A stretch of DNA of 64,000 bases from assembly GCA_035263025.1 (NCBI GenBank), contig DATFRR010000066.1, positions 1-64,000 of the forward strand, in the 5' to 3' direction. The translations under genes were made by a program, and so were the position numbers. Under the pieces are notes generated by a model. That model saw only the letters and a list, made by a program, of their open reading frames with translations, had not been told where the DNA came from and ran no database searches. Positions within the stretch are counted from its first letter, which is position 1; every line of letters begins with the position of its first letter. Source of the DNA: DASQPR01 sp035263025 (GTDB lineage Bacteria; Actinomycetota; Actinomycetes; Mycobacteriales; Micromonosporaceae). Positions 25,661-34,500 of the stretch are shown here, piece after piece.

Positions 25661-28264
25661 CTACTGCTCGCTCAGCAGCAGCGCGCAGCGGATCAGGCCG
25701 AGGTGGCTATAGGCCTGCGGATGGTTGCCGAGGCCACGTTCCGCTTCCGGCTCGTACTGCTCGGGCAACAGGCCGGTCGGTCCGGCGCAGTCGAGCATCT
25801 GCTCGAAGAGCTCTTCGGCGTCGGCCCGCCGGCCGGTGCGCAGGTACGCCTCGATCATCCACGCCGCGCACAGGTGGAAGCCGCCCTCGCGGCCGGGCAG
25901 GCCGTCGTCCCACCGGTAGCGGTAGACCGTCGGGCCACTGCGCAGCTCCGCCTCGATCTTCAGCACGGTCGCGAGGAACCGTGGATCGTCGTCCGGAAGG
26001 AGGCCGGACAAGCCGATCCAGAGCGACGACGCGTCCAGGTCCTCGTCGCCGTACGCCACCGTGTAGGCGCCGACCTTCTCGTGCCAGCCGTACGTGAGCA
26101 CGTTCTCGGCGATCCGATCGCGCAACTCGATCCACTCCGGCCGCGGCGCGGACCCGATCGCGGCCAGCGCTTCGAGTGCGCGGTTCACGGTCAGCCAGCA
26201 CATCACCTTGGAGTAGACGTAGTGCCGGGGCGGCAAGCGCGCCTCCCAAAGGCCGTGGTCCGGCTCGTGCCACCTTCGGTCCACCGCCTCTACCATCGCG
26301 TCGAGCACCCGTCGGTCCGCGTCGGTCGCGACGCCTCGCCGCTTGATCACCGCCGCGATGAGATCCGCGATCGGCCCGAATACGTCGAGTTGCACCTGAC
26401 GGTTCGCGGCGTTGCCGACGCGTACCGGGCGGGATCCGGCGTACCCGGGCAGGGTGTCCAGAACGGCCTCCGGGCCGAGGTCGCTGCCGTCGATCGCGTA
26501 GAGCGGATGCAGGCGCTCCGGGTGCCCGCCGGTGCCCTCCACGCAACGGTCGACCCATCGCAGGTAGGCCTCGGCCTCCTCGAGGGACCCGAGGTCGACG
26601 AGTTCGCGGGCGGACATCGCGGCGTCCCGCAGCCAGCAGTAGCGGTAATCCCAGTTGCGTACGCCGCCGAGCTCCTCGGGCAGCGACGATGTGGCTGCCG
26701 CAAGGATCGAACCGGTTGGCTCATGCGACAACCCGCGAAGCGTCAGCGCGCTACGGCGCACCAGATCGCGCGCGGTGGCCGGCAAGGACAGGCCGGCCGC
26801 CCAGTCGCGCCACGGCGTTTCGGCGGACACCTGACGTTCAACGGGGACCTCGTGCGGCGGGTCCAAGCGGTTCGAGCCGAGCCGCAGCTCAAGAACGCAC
26901 TCGCCACCGAGCAGATCGAGGTCGATCACCGCGCGTGCGGTGTCGTGACCGGCCTCGTCCGCGACGTCCCACTCGACCCCGGGCGCGTAGAGCGCGATCG
27001 GCTGGTTCGAACCCAGCACGAGCAGACCATCGCCCAGCGGTTGCAGGCCGACGGCGACTTGACCGAATTCCGGCCGGGGTGCGAATTCGACGCTGGCGCG
27101 TCCGTGGCCGGAGAGGACCCGGACCAGCGATGTGGAGTCCGTGTCGGCGTCCGGGTAGCCGCCGCTGTCGAGAAAGTCGGTGACGGTGAGTCCCGACCAC
27201 CGTGTCTCGACGGTCATCGTGCCGGGTCGGTAGCGCTGGCCCAGTGGCAGCCCAGCGCGATCGGCCGGTCGAACCGCGAAACGTCCGGCGGGTGGCCCGC
27301 CCAGCAGATCCGCGAAGACCGCCGAGGAATCCGGCCGCGGGTAGCACAGCCACGTGATCGTGGAGTCCGGCGCGACGAGCGCGACGGTACGACGGTTGGA
27401 CAGCATCGAATGTCGCTCGATCGGCACCGCGCGCTCGCCGTAGAGCCAGGCCCGGCGGGCGTTGAGCACGAGCCCGAGCACGCGCGCGGCGGACAACGGG
27501 TCGCTGACCCGATAGGCCGCCGCGGTCGGACCGGGACCGACCTTGATGCCGACGTCCGGACCGTGCAATTCGGTGAACGCGTTCTCGTCGGTCACGTCGT
27601 CGCCGAGGAACAGCACGGCGCTTGCCGACAGCTGCATCCGCAACGCGTTCAACGCGGTGCCCTTGTGGGTGGCCAGCACCGACAGTTCGACGACCGACTT
27701 GCCCGACGTGACGTAGACGTCGGGCCACGTGGCGGGTCCGGCGCGCACCGCGTCGAGCACGTGGTCTGCGATCTCGGGCGTGGCGGTGCGCAGGTGCACC
27801 GCCACCGATGCCGGCTTGCGTTCGAGCCGCACCCCGGGCGCGCCGTCGACGAGCGACACCAGCGCGCTCTCCAGCTGTTCGCGCAACGCCACCTGGGCAG
27901 GCGCGAGGCGCTCCACGAACCCGATGTCGAATTCGCTGCCGTGCGATCCGACGAGGTGCACCTCGCTTGGCAGGCGGGACAGTGCCGCCAAATCGCGCAG
28001 CGCCCGACCGGACACCACGGCCGCGGTGGTCTGCGGAAGCGAGGCCAGCGATCGCAACGCCGCGACCGCCTCGGGCAGTGGCACTGCCTGCGTCGGATCC
28101 TCGACGAGCGGAGCGAGCGTGCCGTCGTAGTCACACGCGACGAGAAGTTGCGGGGCACGTGCGATCCGCCCAATGGCGCCGCGGAGATCGGCACCGAGCA
28201 CACCAGCATCCGACGGCGCCGCGGGAAGCGGCGCCGTCGGGGTCGGGGGCGGATTTACGATCAC
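25661..28264 (-). CDS. otsB: Trehalose-6-phosphate phosphatase fused to a GH15 glycoside hydrolase
   Basis: 867 residues in two enzymes. Residues ~25-260 are the HAD-type OtsB domain, with nucleophile Asp45 in ACDYDGTLAPL, VVSGRALRDLAAL and FLGDDVTDENAF. Residues ~275-860 are a GH15 domain (VALVAPDSTITWLCYPRPD, GGVRNWDYRYCWLRDAAMSA, GLLPEQYEPEAERGLGNHPQ), the family of actinobacterial acid trehalases and glucoamylase-like enzymes. One polypeptide thus carries a trehalose-forming phosphatase and a probable alpha-glucosidase or trehalase. The GTG start overlaps the otsA stop (GTGA), so it is coupled to the synthase. The GH15 substrate is inferred. Confidence 0.92.
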   Translation of the reverse strand: MIVNPPPTPTAPLPAAPSDAGVLGADLRGAIGRIARAPQLLVACDYDGTLAPLVEDPTQAVPLPEAVAALRSLASLPQTTAAVVSGRALRDLAALSRLPSEVHLVGSHGSEFDIGFVERLAPAQVALREQLESALVSLVDGAPGVRLERKPASVAVHLRTATPEIADHVLDAVRAGPATWPDVYVTSGKSVVELSVLATHKGTALNALRMQLSASAVLFLGDDVTDENAFTELHGPDVGIKVGPGPTAAAYRVSDPLSAARVLGLVLNARRAWLYGERAVPIERHSMLSNRRTVALVAPDSTITWLCYPRPDSSAVFADLLGGPPAGRFAVRPADRAGLPLGQRYRPGTMTVETRWSGLTVTDFLDSGGYPDADTDSTSLVRVLSGHGRASVEFAPRPEFGQVAVGLQPLGDGLLVLGSNQPIALYAPGVEWDVADEAGHDTARAVIDLDLLGGECVLELRLGSNRLDPPHEVPVERQVSAETPWRDWAAGLSLPATARDLVRRSALTLRGLSHEPTGSILAAATSSLPEELGGVRNWDYRYCWLRDAAMSARELVDLGSLEEAEAYLRWVDRCVEGTGGHPERLHPLYAIDGSDLGPEAVLDTLPGYAGSRPVRVGNAANRQVQLDVFGPIADLIAAVIKRRGVATDADRRVLDAMVEAVDRRWHEPDHGLWEARLPPRHYVYSKVMCWLTVNRALEALAAIGSAPRPEWIELRDRIAENVLTYGWHEKVGAYTVAYGDEDLDASSLWIGLSGLLPDDDPRFLATVLKIEAELRSGPTVYRYRWDDGLPGREGGFHLCAAWMIEAYLRTGRRADAEELFEQMLDCAGPTGLLPEQYEPEAERGLGNHPQAYSHLGLIRCALLLSEQ

Positions 28265-29970
28265 AGTTGCTGCTCCCCAACGTCCTGATCCACGCGGTGG
28301 CCGTTCGAACTGATCATGTCGGCGGTCGGCGCGCGCAGCGTGCCGCGCGAGGCGTCACGACCGGCCGACGTGCCATTGTCCACGCTGCCAGACACGGACG
28401 CATCGGGGGACTGGTTGTTCGCTTCGCGAGACAGCTCCTCCGCGCTGGTCACTCCGCCGTCCGACGATGCGGCCTCGTCGGCGGCCGCGGCCAGTTCCGA
28501 TGACGCCGGTGGCACGCCGCGAACGCCGCCGAGCGCTTCGAGGAACGCGTGCGCCCAATGTGAGACATCGTGGGTACGCAGGAACCGGCGCATTGCCCGC
28601 ATCCGACGCATGCCGTCCATCGGGTCGACGGTAGTGGCGCGGAGCAACGTGTCCTTCATCCCGTCGAGGTCGTACGGGTTGACCAGGAACGCCTGCCGGA
28701 GGTCACCCGCCGCGCCGGCGAACTCGGACAGCACGAGCGCGCCACCGAGGTCGACCCGCGACGCGACATACTCCTTCGCGACCAGGTTCATGCCGTCCCG
28801 CAACGGCGTGACCATCATCACGTCCGCGGCGCAGAACAACGCGACGAGCTCGCTGCGGTTGTACGACTGGTGCAAATAGTGCACGGCCGGCACGCCGACC
28901 CGGCCGTAGTCGCCGTTGATGCGACCGACCTCGCGTTCCACGTCGATGCGCAGCGCCTGGTAGCGCTCGACACGTTCCCGACTGGGCGTCGCGACCTGGA
29001 CCATGACGGTCTCCGGCACCGACAGCCGCCCCTCCGACAGCAGCTCGCGGAACGCCTTGATGCGGCCCTCGATGCCCTTGGTGTAGTCGAGCCGGTCGAC
29101 GCCGAGGATGACCGTCTTCGGTTCACCGAGCTCGACCCGGATCCGCTCGGCGCGTTGCCTGACCAGCGGGCTGAGCGCGAGACCCTCGATCTCGCCGACG
29201 TCGATCGAGATCGGGAACGCGTCGGCGCGCACCTCACGGCCGTCCACCTCGACAACGTTTCCGCGCGGCCGCAGTCCGAGCAGGTGCCTGGTGAGCCGCA
29301 GGAAGTTCTGCGCGCCGAGTGGGCGCTGGAACCCGACGAGGTCCGCCCCCAGCAACCCGTGCAGAATCTCGACGCGTCGTGGCAGTTGCATGAACAACTC
29401 GACCGGCGGGAACGGGATGTGCAGGAAGAAGCCGATGCGCAGGTCCGGTCGGGTACGGCGGAGGATCGAGGGTACGAGCTGCAGTTGGTAGTCCTGGATC
29501 CACACTGTGGCGCCCGGGTCGGCCACGCGCGCGGTCTCCGCGGCGAACCGTTCGTTGACCCGCGAGAACGAGTCCCACCACTTGCGTTTGTAGACCGGCG
29601 TCTCGATGGCGTCGTGGTAGAGCGGCCACAGGCTCGCGTTGGAGAAACCCTCGTAGTAGCGCTCGATGTCGTCCGCGGTGAGCGGCACCGGATGCAGTTC
29701 GACACCGTCGACCTTGACCTGCCCGCGCCGATAGTCGTCGCCATGGTCGCGGCCGGCGGTCGGCTCGCGGCGGCGCGGCCGGTCGAACCGGGCGACCTCT
29801 TGGTCGGTTGACACACCACCGGACCAACCGATCCAACTGCCAGCGTGCTCGACCAGCACGGGATGCAGCGCGGTCACCAGTCCACCCGGACTCCGCCGCC
29901 AGGAACGGCCAGCTTCGGTGATCACCTCGTCGACTGGGAGCCGGTTCGCGACGACGACGAACGAACTCAC
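28261..29970 (-). CDS. otsA: Alpha,alpha-trehalose-phosphate synthase (UDP/GDP/ADP-glucose-forming)
   Basis: 569-residue GT20 enzyme joining a nucleotide-glucose donor to glucose-6-phosphate. Family segments: SSFVVVANRLPVDEV and RSPGGLVTALHPVL at the N terminus, VWIQDYQLQLVP, GFFLHIPFPPVELF, GVDRLDYTKGIEGRIKAF, and TPLRDGMNLVAKEYVASR. The core ends near residue 480; the remaining ~85 residues are Ser/Ala/Asp-rich and look disordered. GAGGAGG four bases before the GTG at 29970 sets the start. First gene of the otsA > otsB-GH15 operon; trehalose is an osmo- and desiccation protectant. Confidence 0.95.
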   Translation of the reverse strand: MSSFVVVANRLPVDEVITEAGRSWRRSPGGLVTALHPVLVEHAGSWIGWSGGVSTDQEVARFDRPRRREPTAGRDHGDDYRRGQVKVDGVELHPVPLTADDIERYYEGFSNASLWPLYHDAIETPVYKRKWWDSFSRVNERFAAETARVADPGATVWIQDYQLQLVPSILRRTRPDLRIGFFLHIPFPPVELFMQLPRRVEILHGLLGADLVGFQRPLGAQNFLRLTRHLLGLRPRGNVVEVDGREVRADAFPISIDVGEIEGLALSPLVRQRAERIRVELGEPKTVILGVDRLDYTKGIEGRIKAFRELLSEGRLSVPETVMVQVATPSRERVERYQALRIDVEREVGRINGDYGRVGVPAVHYLHQSYNRSELVALFCAADVMMVTPLRDGMNLVAKEYVASRVDLGGALVLSEFAGAAGDLRQAFLVNPYDLDGMKDTLLRATTVDPMDGMRRMRAMRRFLRTHDVSHWAHAFLEALGGVRGVPPASSELAAAADEAASSDGGVTSAEELSREANNQSPDASVSGSVDNGTSAGRDASRGTLRAPTADMISSNGHRVDQDVGEQQL

Positions 29971-29997
29971 GCCGCCTCCTCGGTTAAGCCATGATCG

Positions 29998-30026
29998 ACA
30001 CTATCCGTGTTTTATCACCTGGACAA
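29998..30026 (-). promoter_or_regulatory. Sigma70-type promoter of otsA
   Basis: On the minus strand TTGTCC (30026-30021), a 17-base spacer and TAGTGT (30003-29998) lie 28 bp before the otsA start. It is the clearest -35/-10 pair in the window. An inverted repeat spans it. Confidence 0.6.
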
Positions 30027-30055
30027 CCAAAACTCGGTAGTGATGGACAAAACAC
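30007..30055. repeat. Inverted repeat over the otsA promoter
   Basis: GTGTTTT-ATCAC (30007-30018) faces GTGAT-ggac-AAAACAC (30040-30055), twelve complementary positions interrupted by a 4-base bulge. GGACAA occurs twice (30021-30026 and 30045-30050). One copy is the reverse complement of the otsA -35. A plausible operator. Confidence 0.5.
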
Positions 30056-30395
30056 GCAATCCGTGCTAACCGTGCAGGCGTACGGGCTTGCAAAGTCGTA
30101 CGGCGACGACACGGCGTGCCGCTCGTCGGGTCGATGTGGGCGACGGCGGCCACACCTGGAAAGATTGTCCGCGGCCGGGCCGCGTAAACGCGTCGCGCCG
30201 GATCGCCTCGGCAATGTTGATCACACGGTGACGTCTGTCGACAACGGATCGCGGTCGCAACGTGGACATCGCGTGCTGCGACAAGCGGTGGCCGCCGTGG
30301 ATCGGCACGGACGATGATCCACGCGCGACGGCGAGGCCAGCCGGCGTCGACTAACGGCCGGCAGACCGACCGGTGGTCTGCCCGCACCCGCCACT

Positions 30396-30433
30396 ACCGA
30401 CACCGTGACCGACGACCGACACCGTGACCGACG
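30396..30433 (+). repeat. 19-bp direct duplication upstream of ettA
   Basis: ACCGACACCGTGACCGACG occurs twice in direct succession (30396-30414, 30415-30433), 21 bp before the ettA start. Function unknown. Confidence 0.7.
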
Positions 30434-30454
30434 ACGAAGAGGGATCAGCAGACC

Positions 30455-32131
30455 GTGGCGCAGTTCATTTACACGCTGGATAGGGCGCGCAGAGCGCACG
30501 GCGACAAGGTCGTGCTCGACGACGTCACGCTCAGTTTCCTGCCCGGCGCGAAGATCGGCGTGGTCGGTCCGAACGGTGCCGGCAAGTCGAGCCTCCTCCG
30601 GATCATGGCGGGACAGGACCGACCGACGAACGGCGAGGCGCGCCTCATGCCCGGCTACACCGTCGGGCTGCTCGCCCAGGAGCCGGCGCTCAACGACGCG
30701 AAGACCGTGCTCGGCAACATCGAAGAGGCGGTCGACGAGACCAAGGCGAAGCTCGAACGGTTCAACAAGATTGCCGAGCAGCTCGCGACCGACTACTCCG
30801 ACGAGCTCATGGCCGAGATGGGCCGGCTGCAGGAAGAGCTCGATCATGCCGATGCGTGGGACATCGACTCCAAGCTCGAACTGGCGATGGACGCGTTGCG
30901 CTGCCCGCCGCCCGACGCGGACGTGACGACGCTCTCCGGTGGCGAGCGGCGCCGCGTGGCGCTGTGCAAGCTCCTGCTCCAGGAACCCGACCTGCTGCTG
31001 CTCGACGAGCCGACGAACCATCTGGACGCAGAGAGCGTGCAGTGGCTCGAGCAGCACCTCGGCAAGTACGCGGGGACCGTCGTCGCGATCACCCACGACC
31101 GCTACTTCCTGGACAATGTCGCGCAATGGATCCTCGAGATCGACCGGGGGCACACGTACCCCTACGAGGGCAACTACTCGACGTACCTGGAGAAGAAGGC
31201 AGCTCGCCTCGCGGTCGAGGGCCGCAAGGACGCCAAGATGAAGAAGCGTCTCTCCGACGAGTTGGAGTGGGTGCGCTCGAACGCGCGGGCGCGGCAAACC
31301 AAGTCGCGTGCTCGGCTCGACCGCTACGAGGAGATGGCGACCGAAGCCGAGAAGACGCGCAAGCTCGACTTCGAGGAGATCCAGATCCCGCCGGGTCCCC
31401 GGCTGGGCAACCTGGTCATCGAGGCGAGCCACCTCGTCAAGGGGTTCGGCGAGCGCGTGCTCATCAACGATCTGTCGTTCTCGTTGCCGCGCAACGGGAT
31501 CGTCGGAATCATCGGCCCGAACGGCGTCGGCAAGACCACGCTGTTCAAGACGATCGTCGGCCTCGAGAAGCCGGACAACGGCACCGTGAAGATCGGCGAG
31601 ACGGTCAAGCTGGCGTACGTCGACCAGGCCCGCGCCGGCCTTGACCCCAACAAAACCGTCTGGCAGGTGGTGTCGGACGGCCTCGACCATCTGATGGTGG
31701 GCAAGGTCGAGATGCCGTCGCGGGCGTACGTCGCGGCATTCGGCTTCAAGGGCCCGGACCAGCAGAAGCCGACCGGCGTGCTGTCCGGCGGCGAGCGCAA
31801 CCGGCTCAACCTGGCCCTGACCTTGAAGATCGGCGGCAACGTGATCCTGCTCGACGAGCCGACCAACGACCTCGACACCGAGACGTTGTCGTCGCTGGAG
31901 AATGCGCTGCTCGACTTCCCCGGCTGTGCCGTGGTCATCTCGCACGACCGGATGTTCCTGGACCGGGTCGCGACGCACATCCTTGCCTGGGAGGGCACCG
32001 ACGAGCATCCCGACTCGTGGTTCTGGTTCGAGGGCAACTTCGAGTCGTACGAACGCAACAAGATCGAGCGGATGGGCGCCGAGGCGGCCCGGCCGCACCG
32101 CGTGACTTATCGGAAGCTGACGCGTGACTGA
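30455..32131 (+). CDS. ettA: Energy-dependent translational throttle protein EttA (ABC-F ATPase)
   Basis: 558-residue ABC-F protein with two nucleotide-binding domains: Walker A GPNGAGKSS and signature LSGGERRRVALCK in the first, GPNGVGKTT and LSGGERNRLNLALTLK in the second. The charged linker between them (KKRLSDELEWVRSNARARQT) enters the ribosomal E site. Length and linker match EttA (E. coli 555 aa), which gates the first elongation step according to ATP/ADP ratio. There is no membrane domain, so it is not a transporter. GTG start after AGAGGG. Two thioesterase genes follow with overlaps. Confidence 0.95.
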   Translation: MAQFIYTLDRARRAHGDKVVLDDVTLSFLPGAKIGVVGPNGAGKSSLLRIMAGQDRPTNGEARLMPGYTVGLLAQEPALNDAKTVLGNIEEAVDETKAKLERFNKIAEQLATDYSDELMAEMGRLQEELDHADAWDIDSKLELAMDALRCPPPDADVTTLSGGERRRVALCKLLLQEPDLLLLDEPTNHLDAESVQWLEQHLGKYAGTVVAITHDRYFLDNVAQWILEIDRGHTYPYEGNYSTYLEKKAARLAVEGRKDAKMKKRLSDELEWVRSNARARQTKSRARLDRYEEMATEAEKTRKLDFEEIQIPPGPRLGNLVIEASHLVKGFGERVLINDLSFSLPRNGIVGIIGPNGVGKTTLFKTIVGLEKPDNGTVKIGETVKLAYVDQARAGLDPNKTVWQVVSDGLDHLMVGKVEMPSRAYVAAFGFKGPDQQKPTGVLSGGERNRLNLALTLKIGGNVILLDEPTNDLDTETLSSLENALLDFPGCAVVISHDRMFLDRVATHILAWEGTDEHPDSWFWFEGNFESYERNKIERMGAEAARPHRVTYRKLTRD

Positions 32132-32564
32132 TTCTCGTCCAACCGCGCGCAGCGTCTACCACGCGCAGGTTCGCTGGTCGGACCCGGACGTGATGGGTCA
32201 CGTCAACCATGCGCGATACCTGTCGTTCTTCGAAGATGCCCGGATGGCGCTGCTGGCCACGTCGCCGTCGGGCCTGGCCGGCACGTCCGGCGACCGCGGC
32301 TACATCGCGGCGCGGGTCGCGGTCGACTACCTCTCGCCGGCCGAGTTCCGACCCGGGATCGTGCTGCGTGTTGAATCGTCAGTGTCCCGGATCGGCACCT
32401 CGTCGTGGACGTTCGACCAGCGGATGTTCGACGGCGACCGGCCCATCGCGCGCTGCGAGTGCGTACTGGTCGCATACTCGTACGCGAACGCCAAGCCGCG
32501 TCCACTCGATGATGACGAGCGCGAGTTCTGGGAGCGTTATCTGGCTGCGGCGGGCGACGCGTGA
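32124..32564 (+). CDS. Acyl-CoA thioesterase, 4HBT hotdog family (first of a tandem pair)
   Basis: 146 residues, YbgC/FadM-like single hotdog domain. VRWSDPDVMGHVNHARYLSFFEDAR contains the family Asp and the GHVNHARY helix of the active site. The GTG start overlaps the ettA stop by 8 bp and its own stop overlaps the next thioesterase start (GTGA), so the three are coupled. Substrate acyl chain unknown. Confidence 0.88.
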   Translation: MTDSRPTARSVYHAQVRWSDPDVMGHVNHARYLSFFEDARMALLATSPSGLAGTSGDRGYIAARVAVDYLSPAEFRPGIVLRVESSVSRIGTSSWTFDQRMFDGDRPIARCECVLVAYSYANAKPRPLDDDEREFWERYLAAAGDA

Positions 32565-32962
32565 GGTTCACCTACGAATGCCCGGTGCGCTGGTCGGATC
32601 TCGATCTGTTCGGCCACGTCAACAACGCACGGGTGCTCACGCTGCTCGAGGAGGCTCGCGTCGCCCTGATGTTCGTCGGCGCCCGGGACGCCGGGCTCAC
32701 GTCGTTCGAGCAGCAGGGCATCGTCATCCATCGGCACGAGGTCGACTATCTGCGGCCGATCGACTACGGACCGCGGGTACGCATCGAGATGTGGGTGTCC
32801 GATCTGCGGGCGTCGCGCTTCACGGTGTCGTACGAGCTGTTCGCCGACGATGTGCTGGCTAGCCGCGCCGCGTCGGTGTGCGTGCCGTTCGACCTCGCGG
32901 CCGGGCGCCCGAGGCGGCTGTCCGAGGCCGAACGCGACTTCCTCAAGCCCTGGCTGGAGTAG
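32561..32962 (+). CDS. Acyl-CoA thioesterase, 4HBT hotdog family (second of a tandem pair)
   Basis: 133 residues with VRWSDLDLFGHVNNARVLTL LEEARVAL, the same active-site pattern as the preceding gene but clearly diverged from it. The pair may come from an old duplication and could form a heteromer. GTG start inside the preceding stop. The next gene starts 6 bp after the stop. Confidence 0.88.
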   Translation: MRFTYECPVRWSDLDLFGHVNNARVLTLLEEARVALMFVGARDAGLTSFEQQGIVIHRHEVDYLRPIDYGPRVRIEMWVSDLRASRFTVSYELFADDVLASRAASVCVPFDLAAGRPRRLSEAERDFLKPWLE

Positions 32963-32967
32963 TCGTG

Positions 32968-33642
32968 ATGATCGGCCGGTCCGCTGATGTCGAGGCGTTT
33001 CTCGCGCGTCTCGTCCGACTCGACGCGGCCGCGCTCGTCCGGCTGCATGTCGGCGCGACGCAGACCACACTGTGGGGCCGCGTTCCGTGGGACGTGCTGG
33101 TCAGTCGTACCCTCGTCGGCTTGTCGTCGGCGGACGGCGAACCGGCGGACGGCGAACCGCTCGACAGCGACTTGGTCGTCCGCGCGTCGGAGTGGTTGAC
33201 CGCGCCGGCCACTTCGGATGTGCGCACGTTGACTCGGCGCGACGCGGGCTGGCGAACGGCGTTGCCGCCGCTGCGTCGCGAGGTGCTCGAGGCGATTCCG
33301 GGCGAAGAGCTTCGAGGCCTCGGCATGGCGGCCGCGGACACCTTGCGGGCGACCGAAACAGGAGGCATCGCCGGCCGTGCGGTCGGCGCACGCGCGGTTC
33401 GCGATGCGCTCCTCGACCATGTCGCCATCGTTGTGTCCGCGGGGCCGCGCCGGGTCGAAGTCCCGCAACGTCTCGTGCAGGCGGTGGTACGGATGGGTTT
33501 CGCGGCCGCCGACGAGCCGGTGCGGGTGCTCGCGGCGGGCCAGTGGATCGGCCTAGCGGCGGCGTACGGCACGGCCTGGTGGCGCCCGTCGACTGGACTC
33601 GGTCTAACGCCGGCGAAGCGAACGGTCTCGCATCGGGGGTAG
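32968..33642 (+). CDS. Conserved hypothetical protein following the thioesterases
   Basis: About 224 residues, unrecognised. Acidic to neutral, largely helical, no signal peptide or TM segment. A short duplicated stretch (DGEPADGEPLD, near residue 50) sits in a probable loop. It begins MIGRSADVEAFLARLVRLDA, 6 bp after the second thioesterase; GTG 32965 is an equal start candidate. Its place at the end of an ettA-thioesterase cluster suggests cotranscription but gives no function. Confidence 0.75.
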   Translation: MIGRSADVEAFLARLVRLDAAALVRLHVGATQTTLWGRVPWDVLVSRTLVGLSSADGEPADGEPLDSDLVVRASEWLTAPATSDVRTLTRRDAGWRTALPPLRREVLEAIPGEELRGLGMAAADTLRATETGGIAGRAVGARAVRDALLDHVAIVVSAGPRRVEVPQRLVQAVVRMGFAAADEPVRVLAAGQWIGLAAAYGTAWWRPSTGLGLTPAKRTVSHRG

Positions 33643-33879
33643 CGGCGTGGCGCTGTCACCCGCCTCTGTGGACAACGGCGACGACGTGTCGCTAATGAAA
33701 CATGCCTCTAGCTGGGCATCGACGAGTGGGCGACAACTGATGGCCCTTTCGGTGGAGCCGGACTCTGTTGTCGCCGGGTTCCCGGTTGTAACGTGACGGC
33801 GAAAGTTCCGCTCGCTTGCGGTAAGCGTGAGCTTGCAGGACGTGTTCGGCGGGGTCCTGGGGACGAGGAGCGTGGCCAT

Positions 33880-34437
33880 ATGCGGTGGCCGAGACGCGGC
33901 GATTCGACGGGTGGGGGCGACACCGAGCAAGACTCGCGACGATGGGCAATGGCGGACGTCGCGGTCGCGGGTAGGGAGCCGCCAGTCGATGTGACCGTCG
34001 TTCCGCGACAGGCCGGACCACATTCGACACTCGGCCCGGATCAGGTCGGCGCGGCACTCCACGACCTGGATATCACGTACGTCCGGGATGCCGACGGTGG
34101 CTTCGTCGCGATGTGGGAGCGGCACGCGGTGCTGTTCGCACTCGAAGGGCCGGCCGACGACATTCTGGTGATCCGGGCGCGACCGCTCGGAACCGTACCC
34201 GTGCAGTGGCGGCACCGGGCGTACGAAGTGGTCAACGAGTGGAACTACACGCGCCGCTACGTCAAGGCGTACGTCGGCGACGTGAACGGCCTCGACCAGC
34301 TGCCGATCTACGCCGAGATGCAGCTGCCCTTCGGCGCCGGCGTGCAATGCGGTGTGCTGGCCGATCTGCTGAACCTGGCCGTCACCGAACTCGGCTGCTT
34401 CGTCGACTGGCTGCACGACGGCGGCGGGCTGCTGTAG
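33880..34437 (+). CDS. YbjN domain-containing protein
   Basis: About 185 residues. The YbjN/T3SS-chaperone-like domain covers the C-terminal ~135: LGPDQVGAALHDLDITYVRD, ALEGPADDILVIRARPLGT, VVNEWNYTRRYVKAYVGD and FGAGVQCGVLADLLNLAVT. Members are associated with sensory transduction or stress but lack a proven biochemical role. The ATG at 33880 (AGGAG upstream) is one option; ATG 33949 would remove a poorly conserved N-terminal extension. It converges on glbO. Confidence 0.85.
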   Translation: MRWPRRGDSTGGGDTEQDSRRWAMADVAVAGREPPVDVTVVPRQAGPHSTLGPDQVGAALHDLDITYVRDADGGFVAMWERHAVLFALEGPADDILVIRARPLGTVPVQWRHRAYEVVNEWNYTRRYVKAYVGDVNGLDQLPIYAEMQLPFGAGVQCGVLADLLNLAVTELGCFVDWLHDGGGLL

Positions 34438-34450
34438 GTCGCTGTCCCGC

Positions 34451-34475
34451 GGTCGCCGGACACTGGCCGGCGGCC
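34451..34475. terminator. Bidirectional terminator candidate between YbjN and glbO
   Basis: GGTCGCCGG pairs with CCGGCGGCC (9 bp, one G-U) around a 7-base loop in the 63-bp gap between convergent genes. Confidence 0.5.
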
Positions 34476-34500
34476 GCGTGCTCAGCGGCGTTGACGCGTG

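Larger units (their letters stand above)
29971..30454. other. Intergenic region between divergent otsA and ettA
   Basis: 484 bp without a convincing gene. Short open frames here lack G/C third-position bias. The otsA-proximal 120 bp are relatively AT-rich and hold the otsA promoter and an inverted repeat. The ettA-proximal end has a 19-bp direct duplication. No tRNA or riboswitch pattern was recognised. Confidence 0.6.

Noticed and set aside
25703..28288. An 861-codon plus-strand open frame
   Set aside because: Antisense to the OtsB-GH15 fusion, whose motifs are clear; no recognisable protein on the plus strand.
29991..30317. A 108-codon ORF between otsA and ettA
   Set aside because: No G/C third-position bias, no ribosome site, overlaps the otsA promoter, and the product has no similarity I recognise.
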